A stretch of DNA of 64,000 nt, from NCBI GenBank assembly GCA_020536535.1, contig JAHLWZ010000406.1, positions 64,105 to 128,104 on the forward strand. Direction: 5' to 3'. The stretch comes from Pelomyxa schiedti. Its lineage: Eukaryota > Evosea > Pelobiontida > Pelomyxidae. The notes under the pieces were generated by a model. That model saw nothing but the letters and a program-made list of their open reading frames with translations. It was not told the origin of the DNA and ran no database searches. Within the stretch, counting starts at the first letter, position 1. Each line of letters starts with the position of its first letter. The position numbers and the translations under genes were made by a program. Positions 10,136 to 23,958 of the stretch are shown piece after piece.

Positions 10136-13100
10136 ATGGTAGATGGTATGGACAAGCGGGGAATGTGGCCAAGGTCGTTGTGGCCACTGTGTGGGTGGGA
10201 CTATTCGCAACCCACATTCTCAAGTGAGTGACGTTGGTGATTCGGACTGGCTTATTGTTTTCATTTGATTTGGTTTGTGGTGTAGAGCTAAGTTATTTCA
10301 ATGAAATAAACAGAGCATGGGTGAGACGGAAGGAGGACCGTGAACAACACACCAAACTCATATTGGAGAAACGTGACTCGAAGAGGGTATCTTACACTAC
10401 AACTGTTTTTTTTTCTTCTTAAAAAAAAAAACAACCCAATCTCGAAGGTAGTGACTGAAATCCGCCGGTTGATTCTCTCGCAACCAATTATTACATCGCC
10501 AACTGACCCTGATGCTACTGACTCTTTGTGCAATTTGTCGAATTCCGCGTCTATGGATGACTCCCCAGATAGCACCTGGGAATTGCAAGATGAACTTTCC
10601 AAGTCATCCATATCTCTGTCTCTTTTTCATCCCTAACATTAAGAACAGGGATGCAGAGTTGATTAACTTTTCCTCATACTATTCTGCACCTTCACAACTC
10701 CACACACATCCATGTGCATCATATCAACAGGGTTCGTATCAGCAGGTTGCATATCAACAGCTCGCTCATCCACAACCTGCGTACCCACAGCCTCCATTTC
10801 CCCTATCCCCACTTCCCCCTGTCACAACAACTTCTGTGGGAACGGTGACAGCTAGTGCTCTCCATACAACAATACCTACTTTCATGCAAGCTCCACTTAC
10901 ACACTCTACAACAACATCTTCTCCGCTCTCACCAAGACTAACCACTGCACCCCTGCCACACGCATTAACACCATCAGCACTTCCACCTCCAACTACAACT
11001 ATAACTACCACTCCACTGACTGCTCCTACTTCGTCAGTTTCAACTATGCCCTCTGCCCCCGCAAAACCAGATTTATCTCTTTACAGCCGATTTGGCGTGT
11101 ATTATAATAATCACTACTACGATACTGCTCCCAATGAAGGTTGATAACAACCCAAAAAGCCTCTAAATCTAAATTCAGATGCATCTGCGTCTTTACAGAG
11201 AGATCATGATGATACCTCTGATGAGGATGACTTGTTTTTTCACGGTATCTGCTCACTACAAACACCTCGAAAAAGATTAAGAACAGTTTTTTAGAATCCG
11301 AATCTGAGAAATTAGCCCATATGGGAGATTGGAATTATCGGTTTCAAAAATGTATAGAACAAATGCGCAGCTTTCAAGCAAATAGTCCGCATCAAGTGAA
11401 TATCCCTGTGAATAGAGAACTCATTAACCTGGTAATATTTAGTTAAAAAAAAAATTCTTACTTTTCCCACATAGGCACAAGATTTCTTATACACCTCCAC
11501 AACATTTGGGAAAATCATCATTGCTGAGGTACTTTCCTTTCTTAGCTTCTTCTCTGCCAAGTACGTTTAAGCGATATATCTCTGAAGAAAGGAAAACCAT
11601 CAAGCCTGTTAAGCTAGGAGGAATTGCAGGAGGAGAGAAGTATATAGTTCATAATATCTTATTCAAATTTGCTATGGGTACTGTTTGCTTCCAGTTTTTT
11701 TGTAGTACTTTTTTTTTTTACCTTCATAATGTGTAGACCACAAGGGACTGTATGGTTCTGACGAAGCGGCAGCTAAAGCAGGAGGCAACTTTTCCTCTGG
11801 AAAATTTTCAGCATCAATACTATTCTAGGTCACGAACTGAAAGGAGTGACCGCCTACTTCAACAGTGGAATAAGAGGACTATGCCTACCTCTTATGGCTC
11901 TTGTGGATTACCGAGGTGCATGTTCAGCATGACAGAATGACAATTTTCTCATAAACAAAAGGTTTTCGTCTTATTGCCATGTCAATGCTTCCTATTAGCA
12001 AGGATACAATTTCTTATGGGTACACTTAACTTTTTATTTTGATTTATTTTTATTGTTCTCAGATCGAATGACTATGGGAGAACAATACATGCTGATAATA
12101 AGCATCTGAACCTATTAGTACGAAATGCTGCGAAACAGATGAACATAAAGGCATTTAATTGCATTATTATTCTTCTCAATCTAAAGGAATAAGGGTCATG
12201 CCTGTGGCACAAAAGAATATCCCCAGTTTTTGTGGTCTCCTGCAGATCTTGAGGGCCATATTGGGAGTGTAGCCTTCCAATCTTTCCCCTTGTAGTACCA
12301 ATTTTATCTTTCAGGATGGCAGATTTTACCTTCTTGACTTTGCCCGAGTGATGCCACCTGAGGCACCAAAAGAAGGGTATGTGTAAAGTACAAGCTTTTT
12401 TTTTTGTTCTTATCAAGGTAGAATAAAAAATGCTCATTTATTCCGATTACTTCGACCTGAATTTGTCAAATCTTTTCATACTCCTCTATGCAGGTTTTTT
12501 AATGCCACCACTGGACCTCTAACTCAAAATCGCAGTGATGCTTTTTCGTCCTTTGTCCAGCATCATAAGCACCAAAAGCACAATACTGAAATTGTGGAAG
12601 CAACAGTATTTCTAAAGGAAGTAGTGATCCCTCGCTTTGCAGAAGAGTTAAGCATGTCTGTCTCACAATTCTTGTCGTCAGGTTATCTATTTTCTGGATA
12701 GTATTACACGTAACAATTTCTGCAGGGCAAAGTTTGTACCAATTCAGACTCACTGAGGCAATGCACCGAAGAGGAATAAATATGAGATTCACGGACCTTG
12801 TTCGTATGCATGCAACTGGTACAGATTGTAAGACCTTGTTGTTTGTTGAGATGGTTGCAAGAGTAATAAAGGCAAGAATAGGCTTCCAAATGAATTTTTC
12901 TCAATTTTGATATAGAACAACATTCGTGCCAAACTGAGACAAGTGATGGAGCGCCTCAAACTACCCTTAGAAGAGCCATATCGGCGAGTAATTGTCGACT
13001 ACATGAACTTAGTACTTGGAAGTTCAGAAGAGAGCGCCGAATTCTGGCACCCACCACCAAAAACTGAAAGTTTACGTAAGTTTGAGCTCTGGCACATACC

Positions 13101-14375
13101 ATTGAAGACTGAGTTACTACGCAAATTTGAGTTTGCACTGACTCGGGAGGAGGAAGACCAGGACTTAAGGTTTATTATTCAATTGTTCATCGATCCTTAC
13201 GCATAAAAAGAACGTTACTAAGTAACTTCTCGTCTGTGTGGATGGATGGTATTTCTCACCCTGAAAACACAAGGCTAACTGCTCCTAGGGAAAGTTTTAC
13301 TCTTCCAACGAATCCAAAAAATGACTGGTTTAAAATTTACCAAAAGTAAGTATTGAGATGGTCAAAACAAGATGTGAAACTTTACAGGGGTGAACGAGGA
13401 ATTCGAGCAACATCCAAACCAGTGGTTACTGAGAGGTGACTCTCCAATGGATATTTCTGATTTGGAAGAGATAGGACAACATGTGAAGCATATGAATATT
13501 ATCTCCTATGCCCAGGGGTATCTATTTAAACATCAGGGCAGCTTACTTTTTGCAACTGATCCACTTGCTGGTACAATTGCTTGCGCTCAATCATTCGGTA
13601 ACAGTTCTTCCAGCTCAACGATTTTTTTCCATGTCTATGGCCAAATTTGAGGAATCGCTTGACACTGACCCAAGCAATGCAGCAACTTTGTGTAACTATG
13701 GTCAGTGCACCTTTTCTTCGATAAGGAAATGCTCAAAATTTTTTTAGGAGATGTCCTCAGCCTCAGTATTGAAGGAGAAGCTAAGCACTTGTCCTCTATA
13801 AGATACACTCTCAGCAACCCCAAGGTTCAGCAAGCCAGATCCTATTATAAGCGTGCCATAAAGTACTTCCACTCCCCCAAAGGAATCTCACTTAACGTCA
13901 AATAAGGTTGAAACCAAATGACTCTCACTTCCTCTTCCGATATGCACAATTCTACGAGAAATGTGACAAACCTCTACGTGCTGAGCAGCTTTACCTGAAG
14001 TCCCTGAAAGCAAATCCCAACAACTTCGCGTGCTTACAAGAGGCATGCACCCACTTGTTTTTCTACTCACTAACCACTCACTTGCAGTACGGCAATTTTC
14101 TCACTGAGCAAGGTGAACCCGATGTAGCCGAGCTTTTCTTCAAACGGTGTTCCATGTGCTCCTCGGAAGCCACCCCTGCTGCACCCACAAGTTCAACTAC
14201 AAACACACCAACCCCCTCGTCATTAACAGAAGCCCCTGAGGATATCACAACCACAACTACTACAACATCCACGACCAATTCAGAGGATTATGTGCCTCTG
14301 GACAAGGAGAAAGAGAAAGAGGAAAAGGAAACCACAAAAGATGAAGAACCAGAAGGTGGACCACAACAATCATAA
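10136..14375 (+). CDS. CLU-domain protein with Pro/Gln/Thr-rich N-terminus and C-terminal TPRs
   Basis: Many exons chain in frame from ATG 10136. An opening of about 330 residues is rich in Pro, Thr and Gln (SYQQGSYQQVAYQQLAHPQP) and ends in an acidic patch. An intron (about 11255-11294) would join it to ESESEKLAHMGDWNYRFQKC. Then follows a CLU domain with the family signatures SNDYGRTIHADNKHLNLL and DLEGHIGSDGRFYLLDFARV (about 12060-12360), PLTQNRSDAFSSF, and a long helical part. TPR-like helices follow (SMAKFEESLDTDPSNAATL, RLKPNDSHFLFRYAQFYEKC). The tail is Thr/Lys/Glu-rich and ends at 14375. CLU proteins bind mRNAs for mitochondrial proteins and keep mitochondria dispersed. If the intron at 11255 is not used, the N-terminal part (10136-11294) would be a separate gene and CLU would start at 11321. 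I prefer one gene because frame and intron length fit. Confidence 0.7.
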
Positions 14376-14491
14376 AAAGTTTCTTTTATTGTCCAACTGG
14401 TTTGTGTGCAAGTGGAAAGTTGTCTCTATTGTGGCCTGGTGTTTGGTTTTTCTTGTTTTGGGAGGCACTTTCTTTTGAGAGGAAGGGTTTT

Positions 14492-14560
14492 GAGGTGCTA
14501 AGACATCAACCACATTGCGTCACTAGTGTGTTATTTGCAATGCGGAATCACAGTAGCCCC
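14492..14560 (-). promoter_or_regulatory. SECIS-like hairpin in the 3' UTR of the DsbA/FrnE gene
   Basis: Read on the minus strand, this 3' flank lies about 58 nt after the stop at 14618. It has a 5' TGAT (GTGAT in context), a 9-bp helix (CCGCATTGC with GCAATGTGG, one G-T pair), an apical loop beginning AAA, and a 3' TGAT. Eleven bases separate the 5' TGA from the AAA, the spacing of eukaryotic SECIS elements. A lower helix is partly formed by GGGGCTA and TAGCACC. CACTAGTG in the loop could make the extra mini-stem of form 2. The 5' core is GUGA rather than the commoner AUGA. A polyadenylation signal (AATAAA, minus strand) follows at about 14384-14390. Confidence 0.7.
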
Positions 14561-14617
14561 AAAATATTCCCCTCACAAATAGAGTGTCCAAAGCAGGAAA
14601 GAAAACCGGCACAATGG

Positions 14618-15583
14618 TTAGAACACTGTTTCCAATGCTTCAACAAAATCCTGTGGAGAGCAGGCACCAGATAACTCGAGCTTCCCGCGGCCAGAAAGAA
14701 TGAAATGTGGAACACCATGAATTCCTTTTGATACCTTGGTAAAAAAAAACAGAAATTTGGGAAGAATGAACCTCTTCGAGAAGCCTCATGGCTCAACTGC
14801 AATATGGTATCATAGTCATCATGGGAGAGCAGGTAGTTGCGGATTGCAGTAGCATCTTCGCCCAAAGCAACAGCAACACTCACCAAAGTTTCAATGTCTC
14901 CAACATTAGCCCCTTGCTGTTGTATTCAGTAAGATATCGGCATTATGAGCTGGTTACCTCATAATTCTTCTGGAACAAATGTGAGTAGGCTTGCGTTCTC
15001 TTTTCCTTTGGCAAGTGATACACTAGGCGATGTGCATTAATCTGAGGTGCGTAACCACACATCGAAGCGTAATGGAAATGAATTAAAGAGGCCATACAGT
15101 GTTTGGAACATAGAGCCAACTAGCGAATGGCAGTCCGTCCTGAGCTCTGCCAATATTATAAACGGGGTGCTGCTCATGTTTTGTCCACCCTTTATAAGCA
15201 CTGAAAATAAAGTCATGCGTGCAGAGTCGAAAAAAACAGACCAAACGACAATAGTAGGTAATTCCGGTGCACATAATGCACATATACATAAAGTGGGAAA
15301 AACACACTTGTAGAAAGTAGCCCAGTCTTGCCCCAGAGGCGGTAAATCCGGCCTCAGAACAAACGGAGCCCATTCGACCTGCACTTGTGCTGTGGGATGC
15401 GCTTCCTTGAACAAACCTATTCCTTTGTTCATGCGCGCCTGCGTGTTTGCCAGCTGAGTTGAACAAACAAAACAGAGGTGGAATAGGAAACGGGATAAAA
15501 AAAATATGTACCTCTCCCACGTAACACCAAGGTCAAATTACATCCGAGTACACCAGTATCTTCACCGTACCAACCGACGACAT
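14618..15583 (-). CDS. DsbA/FrnE-like thioredoxin-fold oxidoreductase, predicted selenoprotein (UPWC active site)
   Basis: The start at 15583 gives MSSVGTVKILVYSDVI, then TGA, then PWCYVGE. Relatives of this FrnE-type DsbA family have Cys-Pro-Trp-Cys here, so the TGA at codon 17 most likely encodes selenocysteine. Further exons follow in frame: LANTQARMNKGIGLFKEAHP with VQVEWAPFVLRPDLPPLG; AYKGWTKHEQHPVYNIGRAQ; INAHRLVYHLPKEKRTQAYS; GANVGDIETLVSVAVALGED; and finally GVPHFILSGRGKLELSGACS with the conserved cis-Pro (GVPHF). The length, about 225 residues, is normal for the family. These enzymes catalyse dithiol/disulfide exchange in the cytosol or organelles. No signal peptide is seen. A SECIS-like hairpin lies in the 3' flank, and the EXD2 gene starts divergently 95 bp upstream. 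A rival splice (donor GAT then gtaatt) would keep frame but delete the active site, which I consider unlikely. Confidence 0.82.
15533..15535 (-). other. In-frame TGA, proposed selenocysteine codon (residue 17)
   Basis: This TGA sits between VYSDVI and PWCYVGE, exactly where the family has the first active-site cysteine. Other genes in the window use TGA as an ordinary stop, for example at 9793-9795 and 31329-31331, so a genome-wide code change is not the explanation. Confidence 0.8.
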
Positions 15584-15678
15584 GCTCCCCTTCTTTACGT
15601 TTCAATTCGCGGTATTTTTTTTTTTCGCCAACACCGAAAACAGGTCTTCGCGGAGCTTGCGCGTGCCGATTGATTCTA

Positions 15679-18501
15679 ATGCAGAGTCCCACGCCGGAGG
15701 AGCCACCCACCGTCGTCGTTGATCCCAGTGCGAGATCCACTTCGTCGTCCGCGTGTATTGTCGCGTCGCCTGCCGTTGCAACAGAAACAACAACAGCATC
15801 AGCAGCGTCGGCATCGCGTGTCCGCTACGAAACAACCAACAGCAGCAGTTGTAGCATTAGTTGTGCTTGTGCCAGCAGTACAACCAATTCCCCCGGGGGC
15901 ACCACTACAACCACAACCACCTCAACCGCCAGTGCTGCCACGGACACGGCGGCGAGGAGGAGGAGCTGCGCGTCCATAGGAGGCGACGTAGCCAGCAGGA
16001 GCACAACCACAGGCTCAACTGCCAGTGCCAGTGGGAGCGGGGGCGTGGAGACGGACGACGGCGGGGAGGAGGGGGAGGAGGAGGAAGAGGAGGAAGGAGA
16101 GCGAGAGCGAGAGGGAGAGGGAGAGGGAGAAGGAGAAGGGGAGGCGGTATTGCCGCTGGCCACAATCCCCATGGGGGTGACAGTCACTTACCATTGGATG
16201 GTGGATGTGCGTGAGAATGAGAATGGGAATGGAGATGGGAATGGGAATGGGAATGGGAATGGGAATGGAGATGGGCAGGTGGCCCCGAGGGCTGATGCTG
16301 ATGCTGCGGTTGTGGCTATTATTGGTATACCGGAAAACTCCCATAATGCCAACTTGGCCAAACCGCTTGGAATACTTTTTATTTAATTTTGTTGCTGCTG
16401 CTGTTGTTATTATTATTATTAGGTAACCTGTAAACAAAGAAACAATGCAGCGGAACAGTGTTATTGGCTTGGATTTGGAGTGGAGCACAACCTCTGGTGC
16501 ATCCACTATTGGTAAGAAGTTTTCTTCAATACCTACTTCAGGTAACATAATTGCTGCAGCCACTATTCAGCTCTGTGGCGATTGCCACTGCCTTGTATTG
16601 GGGGTTGAAACCCTTCATGTTTTACCGGTTTCATTGATAAATCTATTACAAAGTGAAAGGTTTTTTATACATTTTTCTTCTTTGTCAGTGTTCTAACTTA
16701 CACAGTGTCATTAAAGTCGGTGTTGGAATACATGGAGATGTCAAACGATTGTGGGGGAAATTTCAGGTTGGAGATGCAGGAAATTGCATTATTCACACCT
16801 CTCAGGTAGCCACCCACCCTTGCGTTGACTTGCAGCTTGTTGCTGTGCATTGTTTGACTGAGAGTGAGCTTATTGGAACCAGTTTAAAGAGTCTAACACG
16901 ATCTATTCTTGGAGTAGATTTACTTAAAGACCGAGCCATAAGGCCTCACTTCTCTTAATTTTCCACTTGACTCACTCTCACAGGTGTGGTAATTGGGCAA
17001 CAGAAGCACTTTCCCAGCAACAAATCACTTACGCCGCCACTGATGCTTGGGTGAGTCTTCTCCTTGCTAGTACTGCTTATTTTATTCACTCTAGGTATCA
17101 AGAGAACTTTTGTTTCGTCTTTTTAGCAATTACAAACAACCTGAGGAGGATATCTTCCACTTTTGTCTACGTTATGCTGGCATGGCCCCTCCAAAGTTAT
17201 TGAATTGTTCAAAAACGTTAAAAAAGGTTTTCCTATACTTCTGCTGTATGTATTACTTACCTCGTATAGGCACATTTCACACTTCCAACACCTGGGGTAT
17301 GAATTACAAGAAAACCGCTTTATCTCACTCTACCCAGGATAGCCCTAGTGCCTCAAAAAAACAGTTAGCATTTAAGAAGGTTTGTAAATTGCTGGCAAGT
17401 ACTGGAGACTTTCTCTGCTACTGTGATGAAAAACGTCTTCATTGGTATCAATCTCGTGGCCTTGCAGGTTTTTCAACTGCATTTCCAAACCTATAAATGA
17501 CCTCCTTGTGTTATGAAGTCCTTGTCTCCAACGAACCTTTGACAGCACAACTCACTTTTAGCCAAACAGCTCGTTTCCCTGAAAACGAACTGTTTTTCAT
17601 TTGGACCAAAGAAGCCCAGTTAATAACAATCATAGTATCTAAGCTTCGTATGTATTAGGTTATAACCTTTGTTAGTTGTGCTGTCTGTGGGAAAACCGAG
17701 TATCTGAGCCGATATAATATTGTCCCACCTAAGTACAGAAAGCAAATCCCCAAAGAATTTAAAGTAGAAATCAAACCAATCCGTATCTCCAATAATCCTA
17801 AAAATTAGGATGATCATACACCGAATATTGTATTGTTATGCAGTTTGTGCCATAACAGAGCCATAGAGGTGTTTAGTTGGTTGCATCCTCTTAATTTTAC
17901 AAGCCCAGGGTTTGAACAAACTTGATCGCGAACTCGAAAAGGAGACTGGCTTACCTTTGAGTGCAGTTTCCAATCAGAAGTACATTGAAGGATTGCGGAA
18001 TGTAACAATGTCATGTTATAGGCATGCCAAACTTAAACGGTTTAACTAGACCCAAAAAGCAGCACATGCCCTGAAACTATACAGTGACGTGATGAGCTCC
18101 GAGGTCAGTATTTAACTCAAATGACAAAACAACCTGAACCACTGGGGGAAAACAAAAAAAATAAAAAAAGAAAAGGAACCAATTCCATGCAGTGGTTTCA
18201 GAATTCCTTGGGAAGCCTCATGATGAAACTCTCACACGAGAAGACCTTGACAAGACACTACACCAAATTGAATCCCAACTGCACGAGGCGAGCACTGCAA
18301 AGGCCACCCTTACCAGTTTTACTTCTAGAGAACAGTTTGAGCAGTTTTGCCAAAGGTGTGCCGTTTCATTTCGTTTTACTTCTGGTCACCAACTTTGGAA
18401 TATCCAGATGGCGGCAGAACTTTGTAGATACCATGAATCCCCAACACCTACCAAGCTACTGGAACCTGTGTTCCATAGTACCGGAAGCCAAAAGTAGCTA
18501 G
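15679..18501 (+). CDS. EXD2: EXD2-like 3'-5' exonuclease (DEDDy) with low-complexity N-terminus
   Basis: The nuclease core starts VIGLDLEW (16463 on), then IQLCGDCHCLVL, VIKVGVGIHGDVKRL and CGNWATEALSQQQITYAATD, giving the four acidic residues and Tyr of a DEDDy exonuclease. Downstream exons carry the EXD2-specific part: LLASTGDFLCYCDEKRLHWY (17390 on), a Cys/His cluster near 17670-17740 (CAVCGKTEYLSRYNIVPPKY), CHNRAIEVF, and an ending with RQNFVDTMNPQHLPSYWNLC, much like animal EXD2. EXD2 acts in DNA end resection and at mitochondria. The 5' exon from ATG 15679 encodes about 215 residues of Ser/Thr-, Glu- and Gly-Asn-rich repeats. It joins the core through an intron (donor gtatac at 16322, acceptor ending aaacaaag at 16439) that preserves frame (AAVVAIIETMQRNSVIGLDL). 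If that splice is wrong, translation begins at 16445. Confidence 0.8.
16062..16271. repeat. GA-rich tract and GGGAAT hexanucleotide tandem repeats in the EXD2 5' exon
   Basis: From 16062 to 16142 the strand is almost only G and A (units GGAGGA, GAGAGG). From about 16211 to 16271 a hexamer GGGAAT/GGAGAT repeats about ten times. Both are translated in the proposed EXD2 N-terminus (poly-Glu, then Gly-Asn) and are probably length-variable. Confidence 0.75.
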
Positions 18502-18687
18502 CCAACCAAAAGGAAACGTAATAAAAACAGGAAACAACAAAGTAAATCAACAAAAAGTCAGAGTTCTTTCTTGCTTGTATGTATACATCGAGGTGGGAAA
18601 TCCCCACCAGGTTTATAATGATGAATTGTTACAATCCGTGTGAGTGCATGATCAGAACCCAAAATAACTCTAACTTGTTCTCTGGTC

Positions 18688-20975
<2,288 letters not shown>

Positions 20976-21086
20976 TTTTGTTTTCCTTTCTTTCGTGCAC
21001 CTTCTGGTATTTGATTTCCTATTTTTTCTCCGATACGTAATTTACATAAAGAAAGAGATCCAAGGCACCAGCTTTTGATTTGATTG

Positions 21087-21489
21087 ATGTCGCAGAGCAC
21101 CAGCGCGCACCAAGTTGGGGGCAACGGCTCCGCTGCAGGCACCCAACCTGGAACAGTGGGTGGCCAGCCCAAGTTGGAACAGGAAGACAAGGGTATCCCC
21201 GTGATTGTTAAACAAGTCGTAAATAAACTCACTGTACAACTCGTTGTTGGTGACTTCTCTCTAGGAGAAGGAAGTACCCCTCCTCTGCCAGAAAAATACT
21301 TTGGCTACGACTACGATACACTGTTAAGAATGCACGTCGATGAAAATTTTGGGCTAGGTGGGTCTAACTGGAGTTGACCGTTGAAGGCGATCAAAATGCC
21401 AAAATAGAACCCACGTGTTTTTCATCACATTAGGGGAAGATAAATTTCGGAGGCCGAAGGGACGTTCCCCTAACCGCCTGAGCCTTTAA
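21087..21489 (+). CDS. Small protein of unknown function (about 108 residues)
   Basis: Two exons, 21087-21357 and 21434-21489, splice in frame (donor gtgggt, acceptor cacattag). The protein opens with a Ser/Gly/Gln-rich segment, then GIPVIVKQVVNKLTVQLVVG and PEKYFGYDYDTLLRMHVDEN, and ends with the basic tail EDKFRRPKGRSPNRLSL. There is no membrane segment or signal peptide. It lies head to head with the Hippo kinase, 111 bp apart, and may share its promoter. I do not recognise the family. Confidence 0.5.
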
Positions 21490-21575
21490 AATGCGGTTGG
21501 TGACCAAACGGCACAAATAAAAAAAAAAAAAAAAACCTCAAAGCAGTAGTTGGTTGATACATCTCAACAACAACA

Positions 21576-21969
21576 ATGTCTCTCACAGCCGAAGAAACCG
21601 CCAAGTTCAAGAAATGGTTCGAGACGTATGTTTCTAGAAACTTTTTTTTTTCCCGCCGCTGTGTCAACCAACAATAACCAATAGAGCCGATGTTGACCAC
21701 AACGGACTCTTGACCCCTGAGGAACTCTCTACTGCCCTCACCCTTATCATTGGCGACAACATCCCCGCCTCAGCCCTTAAGCCAGTTACTTTCCCTCCCC
21801 TCTTTTCTCCCAATCAATCTCACCCGTCACATAGTTCATTGACCCAATTGACACCAACCACGACGGAATGATCGATTGGGCTGAATTCTCCACCGCCATC
21901 ACTGAAATGAAGGCTGGCGTTCGCACAGGACCCCTTGCTCAGCGCATTAAGCCAAAACTCGGCTGGTAA
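21576..21969 (+). CDS. Small two-EF-hand calcium-binding protein
   Basis: Three exons (21576-21625, 21684-21784, 21835-21969) give about 94 residues starting MSLTAEETAKFKKWFE. There are two EF-hand loops: DVDHNGLLTPEE and DTNHDGMIDWAE. Both have acidic residues at positions 1, 3 and 12 and Gly at 6, as needed for calcium binding. The C-terminus ends QRIKPKLGW. It resembles the small calcium-binding proteins abundant in amoebozoans. Splice phases agree at both junctions. The target is unknown. Confidence 0.8.
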
Positions 21970-22117
21970 AATAGCCATTGTGTGCTTTTTGGGAAAGAAA
22001 AAACCTCCTTCTGTTGGGGGTTTTTTTTTTTTAAAAAAAAAAGAGAAAATTTTGCATCGCTTTGTTTGTTTCCACACAGAAGCTCTCCTCCTTTTTACCC
22101 ACAGAGTTACTGTTAAA

Positions 22118-23903
22118 ATGAAGCTTTGGTTGTTTGCTTGTTTACTTTCTCTTGCTGGGGCATTTACTGTGCCCCAATTCCGACCAACTCTTTCCCACAA
22201 GTCACGTGGTGTTCCTGTTGTTGGCGATTTATTCTGGTACCAGTGGGGCTGTGTGCCTTCCCCTCTTTCTGTTGGAGTAGTACCTATACTTTATTATTCT
22301 CCTTTCGACTTGTATTTCGAACTGGCTCATATATGCCACAAAATAGATGTTAATGCTAGGGATGCTCCCTACAATGCCACTGGTGATGGTGCCTCAGATG
22401 ACACTGCGGCGATTCAAAGTGCGCTGAATTCAGTCGGCGCCTCTGGTGGTGGGATTGTGTTCTTGCCTGCTGGAAATTATGCCATCTATTCTCACCTGAC
22501 CATCCCACCAGGTACTACATTGCTTTCCATCTCACAATGATTTTTGTGTTAAACTATGCAGATACTACTCTGAAGGGTGTTGCTTCTGCACCATCACGGT
22601 ATTCTTTATAATTGAGATTTCTTTCATTAATTCACTCATTGTTAAGCTCTTGTGGAACCCTCACCGAAGTGCATGGTACAACACTATTTGCCTATGAAGG
22701 GAAAGGCTCTGATGCCGGAACTCCCTTTATTTTCCTTCAAGGTTCTAATTCTGGAGTTGAAGGATTTAGCGTGAGTAGAGCTTCAAACACTCGCTGCTTC
22801 CTTATGGCATTGCAGATTTTTTATCCCGAGCAGATTGAAGCAAATCCTCCTTATTCGTATCCCTGGACAATAGGTACAATGCTAAAGATGTTGTTGTCCA
22901 TCACAATGTAAAAGGTGGCTCGGGAGATGACTTATCTGTACAAAATATGCTACTTTTGAATTCCTATCAAGGAATCGACTTCGCCACAAATCCCTGTGGT
23001 CGCCATTGGATACGGGCTGTGTAAGTTTGATATTTTTCCTCCATCTCTGAACAAGACAGGTATGGCCAACCACTTAAGACTGGAATAGTTGTGGACCAAT
23101 GCTATGACATTGGCCGTATTATGGACATCCACTTCTGGCCTTTTTGGTCCATGAGTGATGCCATTTTTAAATATCAGCATGATAACGCTGTTACCTTTGC
23201 CTTCTACCGCACAGACTGGGAGGAAAATCCCTCTTTCTTTCATGCATACCATTCTTATTTTTTTATTTACAATAGGTCGTGGAGGATGTATTTTCCTGGG
23301 GCTATAATATTGGAATGCAATTTGCTCAAAGCGCAAATGGAGCCTGCAATGGGCAGTTCACTGATATAAACTTTGATGATGTGGATATTGGACTCGATAT
23401 TCAAACCACACAGGAACCCGGTATTATTTTCGATAACTTGAACCTGGCAAATGCAGGAGATGGAAGCCATAAAATTGGTGTGTGGGGTCACAATGGAGAT
23501 AGTAGCGTAGTAATCCGTGGAGCCAGTGTGAGTTTCTCACCAAGTTTTTGATTTCTGAAGTATTTACAACCTCCAAGGTATGGGGAGTGTTCAATCAGTT
23601 TGTTCTTTGGCAATCAGCAGGTCATATTTTGGTATCTGCATCCCTCATTAACAGCTGGAACTCTGCTTATCCGGCCATTCAAATTGATTCTGGTACTTCT
23701 AAATTTTTGTTACAGGTAGAGATATTCACACCATTTATGCAGGACGTGCAATGATACAAGGAAACTACTTTCATGATGTAGTAGGTACAGCCATAAAAAT
23801 AGGGTCTGGTACTGATAGAGTTATGGTGACTGACAACGAGCTGGTTGGCAACTCAGTATCCAATAGCGGTACTCTTGTTCTAATGGCTGACAATCACAAC
23901 TAA
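22118..23903 (+). CDS. Secreted pectin-lyase-fold protein (pectate lyase 3 / GH55-like)
   Basis: The ATG at 22118 begins a clear signal peptide (KLWLFACLLSLAGAFT). The mature part contains GDGASDDTAAIQSALNSVGA and GGGIVFLPAGNYAIYSHLTI, the hallmark first turns of the pectate-lyase-superfamily beta helix. Further exons continue in repeating beta strands: TEVHGTTLFAYEGKGSDAGT, EGFSV, YPEQIEANPPYSYPWTIG, NMLLLNSYQGIDFATNPCGR, GIVVDQCYDIGRIMDIHFWP, and last SVSNSGTLVLMADNHN. The stop is at 23903. It is probably a secreted or lysosomal polysaccharide-degrading enzyme for feeding. The exact substrate cannot be read. It is convergent with the S28 peptidase, only 55 bp apart. Intron borders between 22200 and 22345 are uncertain. 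Confidence 0.75.
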
Positions 23904-23958
23904 AACCAAATACCCACATGGAGCATGTACTTTGAATGATTGCAAAAAAAAAATTTTT

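Noticed and set aside
15533-15535. TGA reassigned genome-wide (alternative genetic code)
   Set aside because: TGA is a normal terminator of several genes here, such as the RING gene (9793-9795) and the bZIP gene (31329-31331).
15825-16563. Minus-strand and alternative-frame open readings through GA- and GN-rich DNA
   Set aside because: Simple-sequence DNA is open in several frames. Only the plus frame that joins EXD2 has supporting context.
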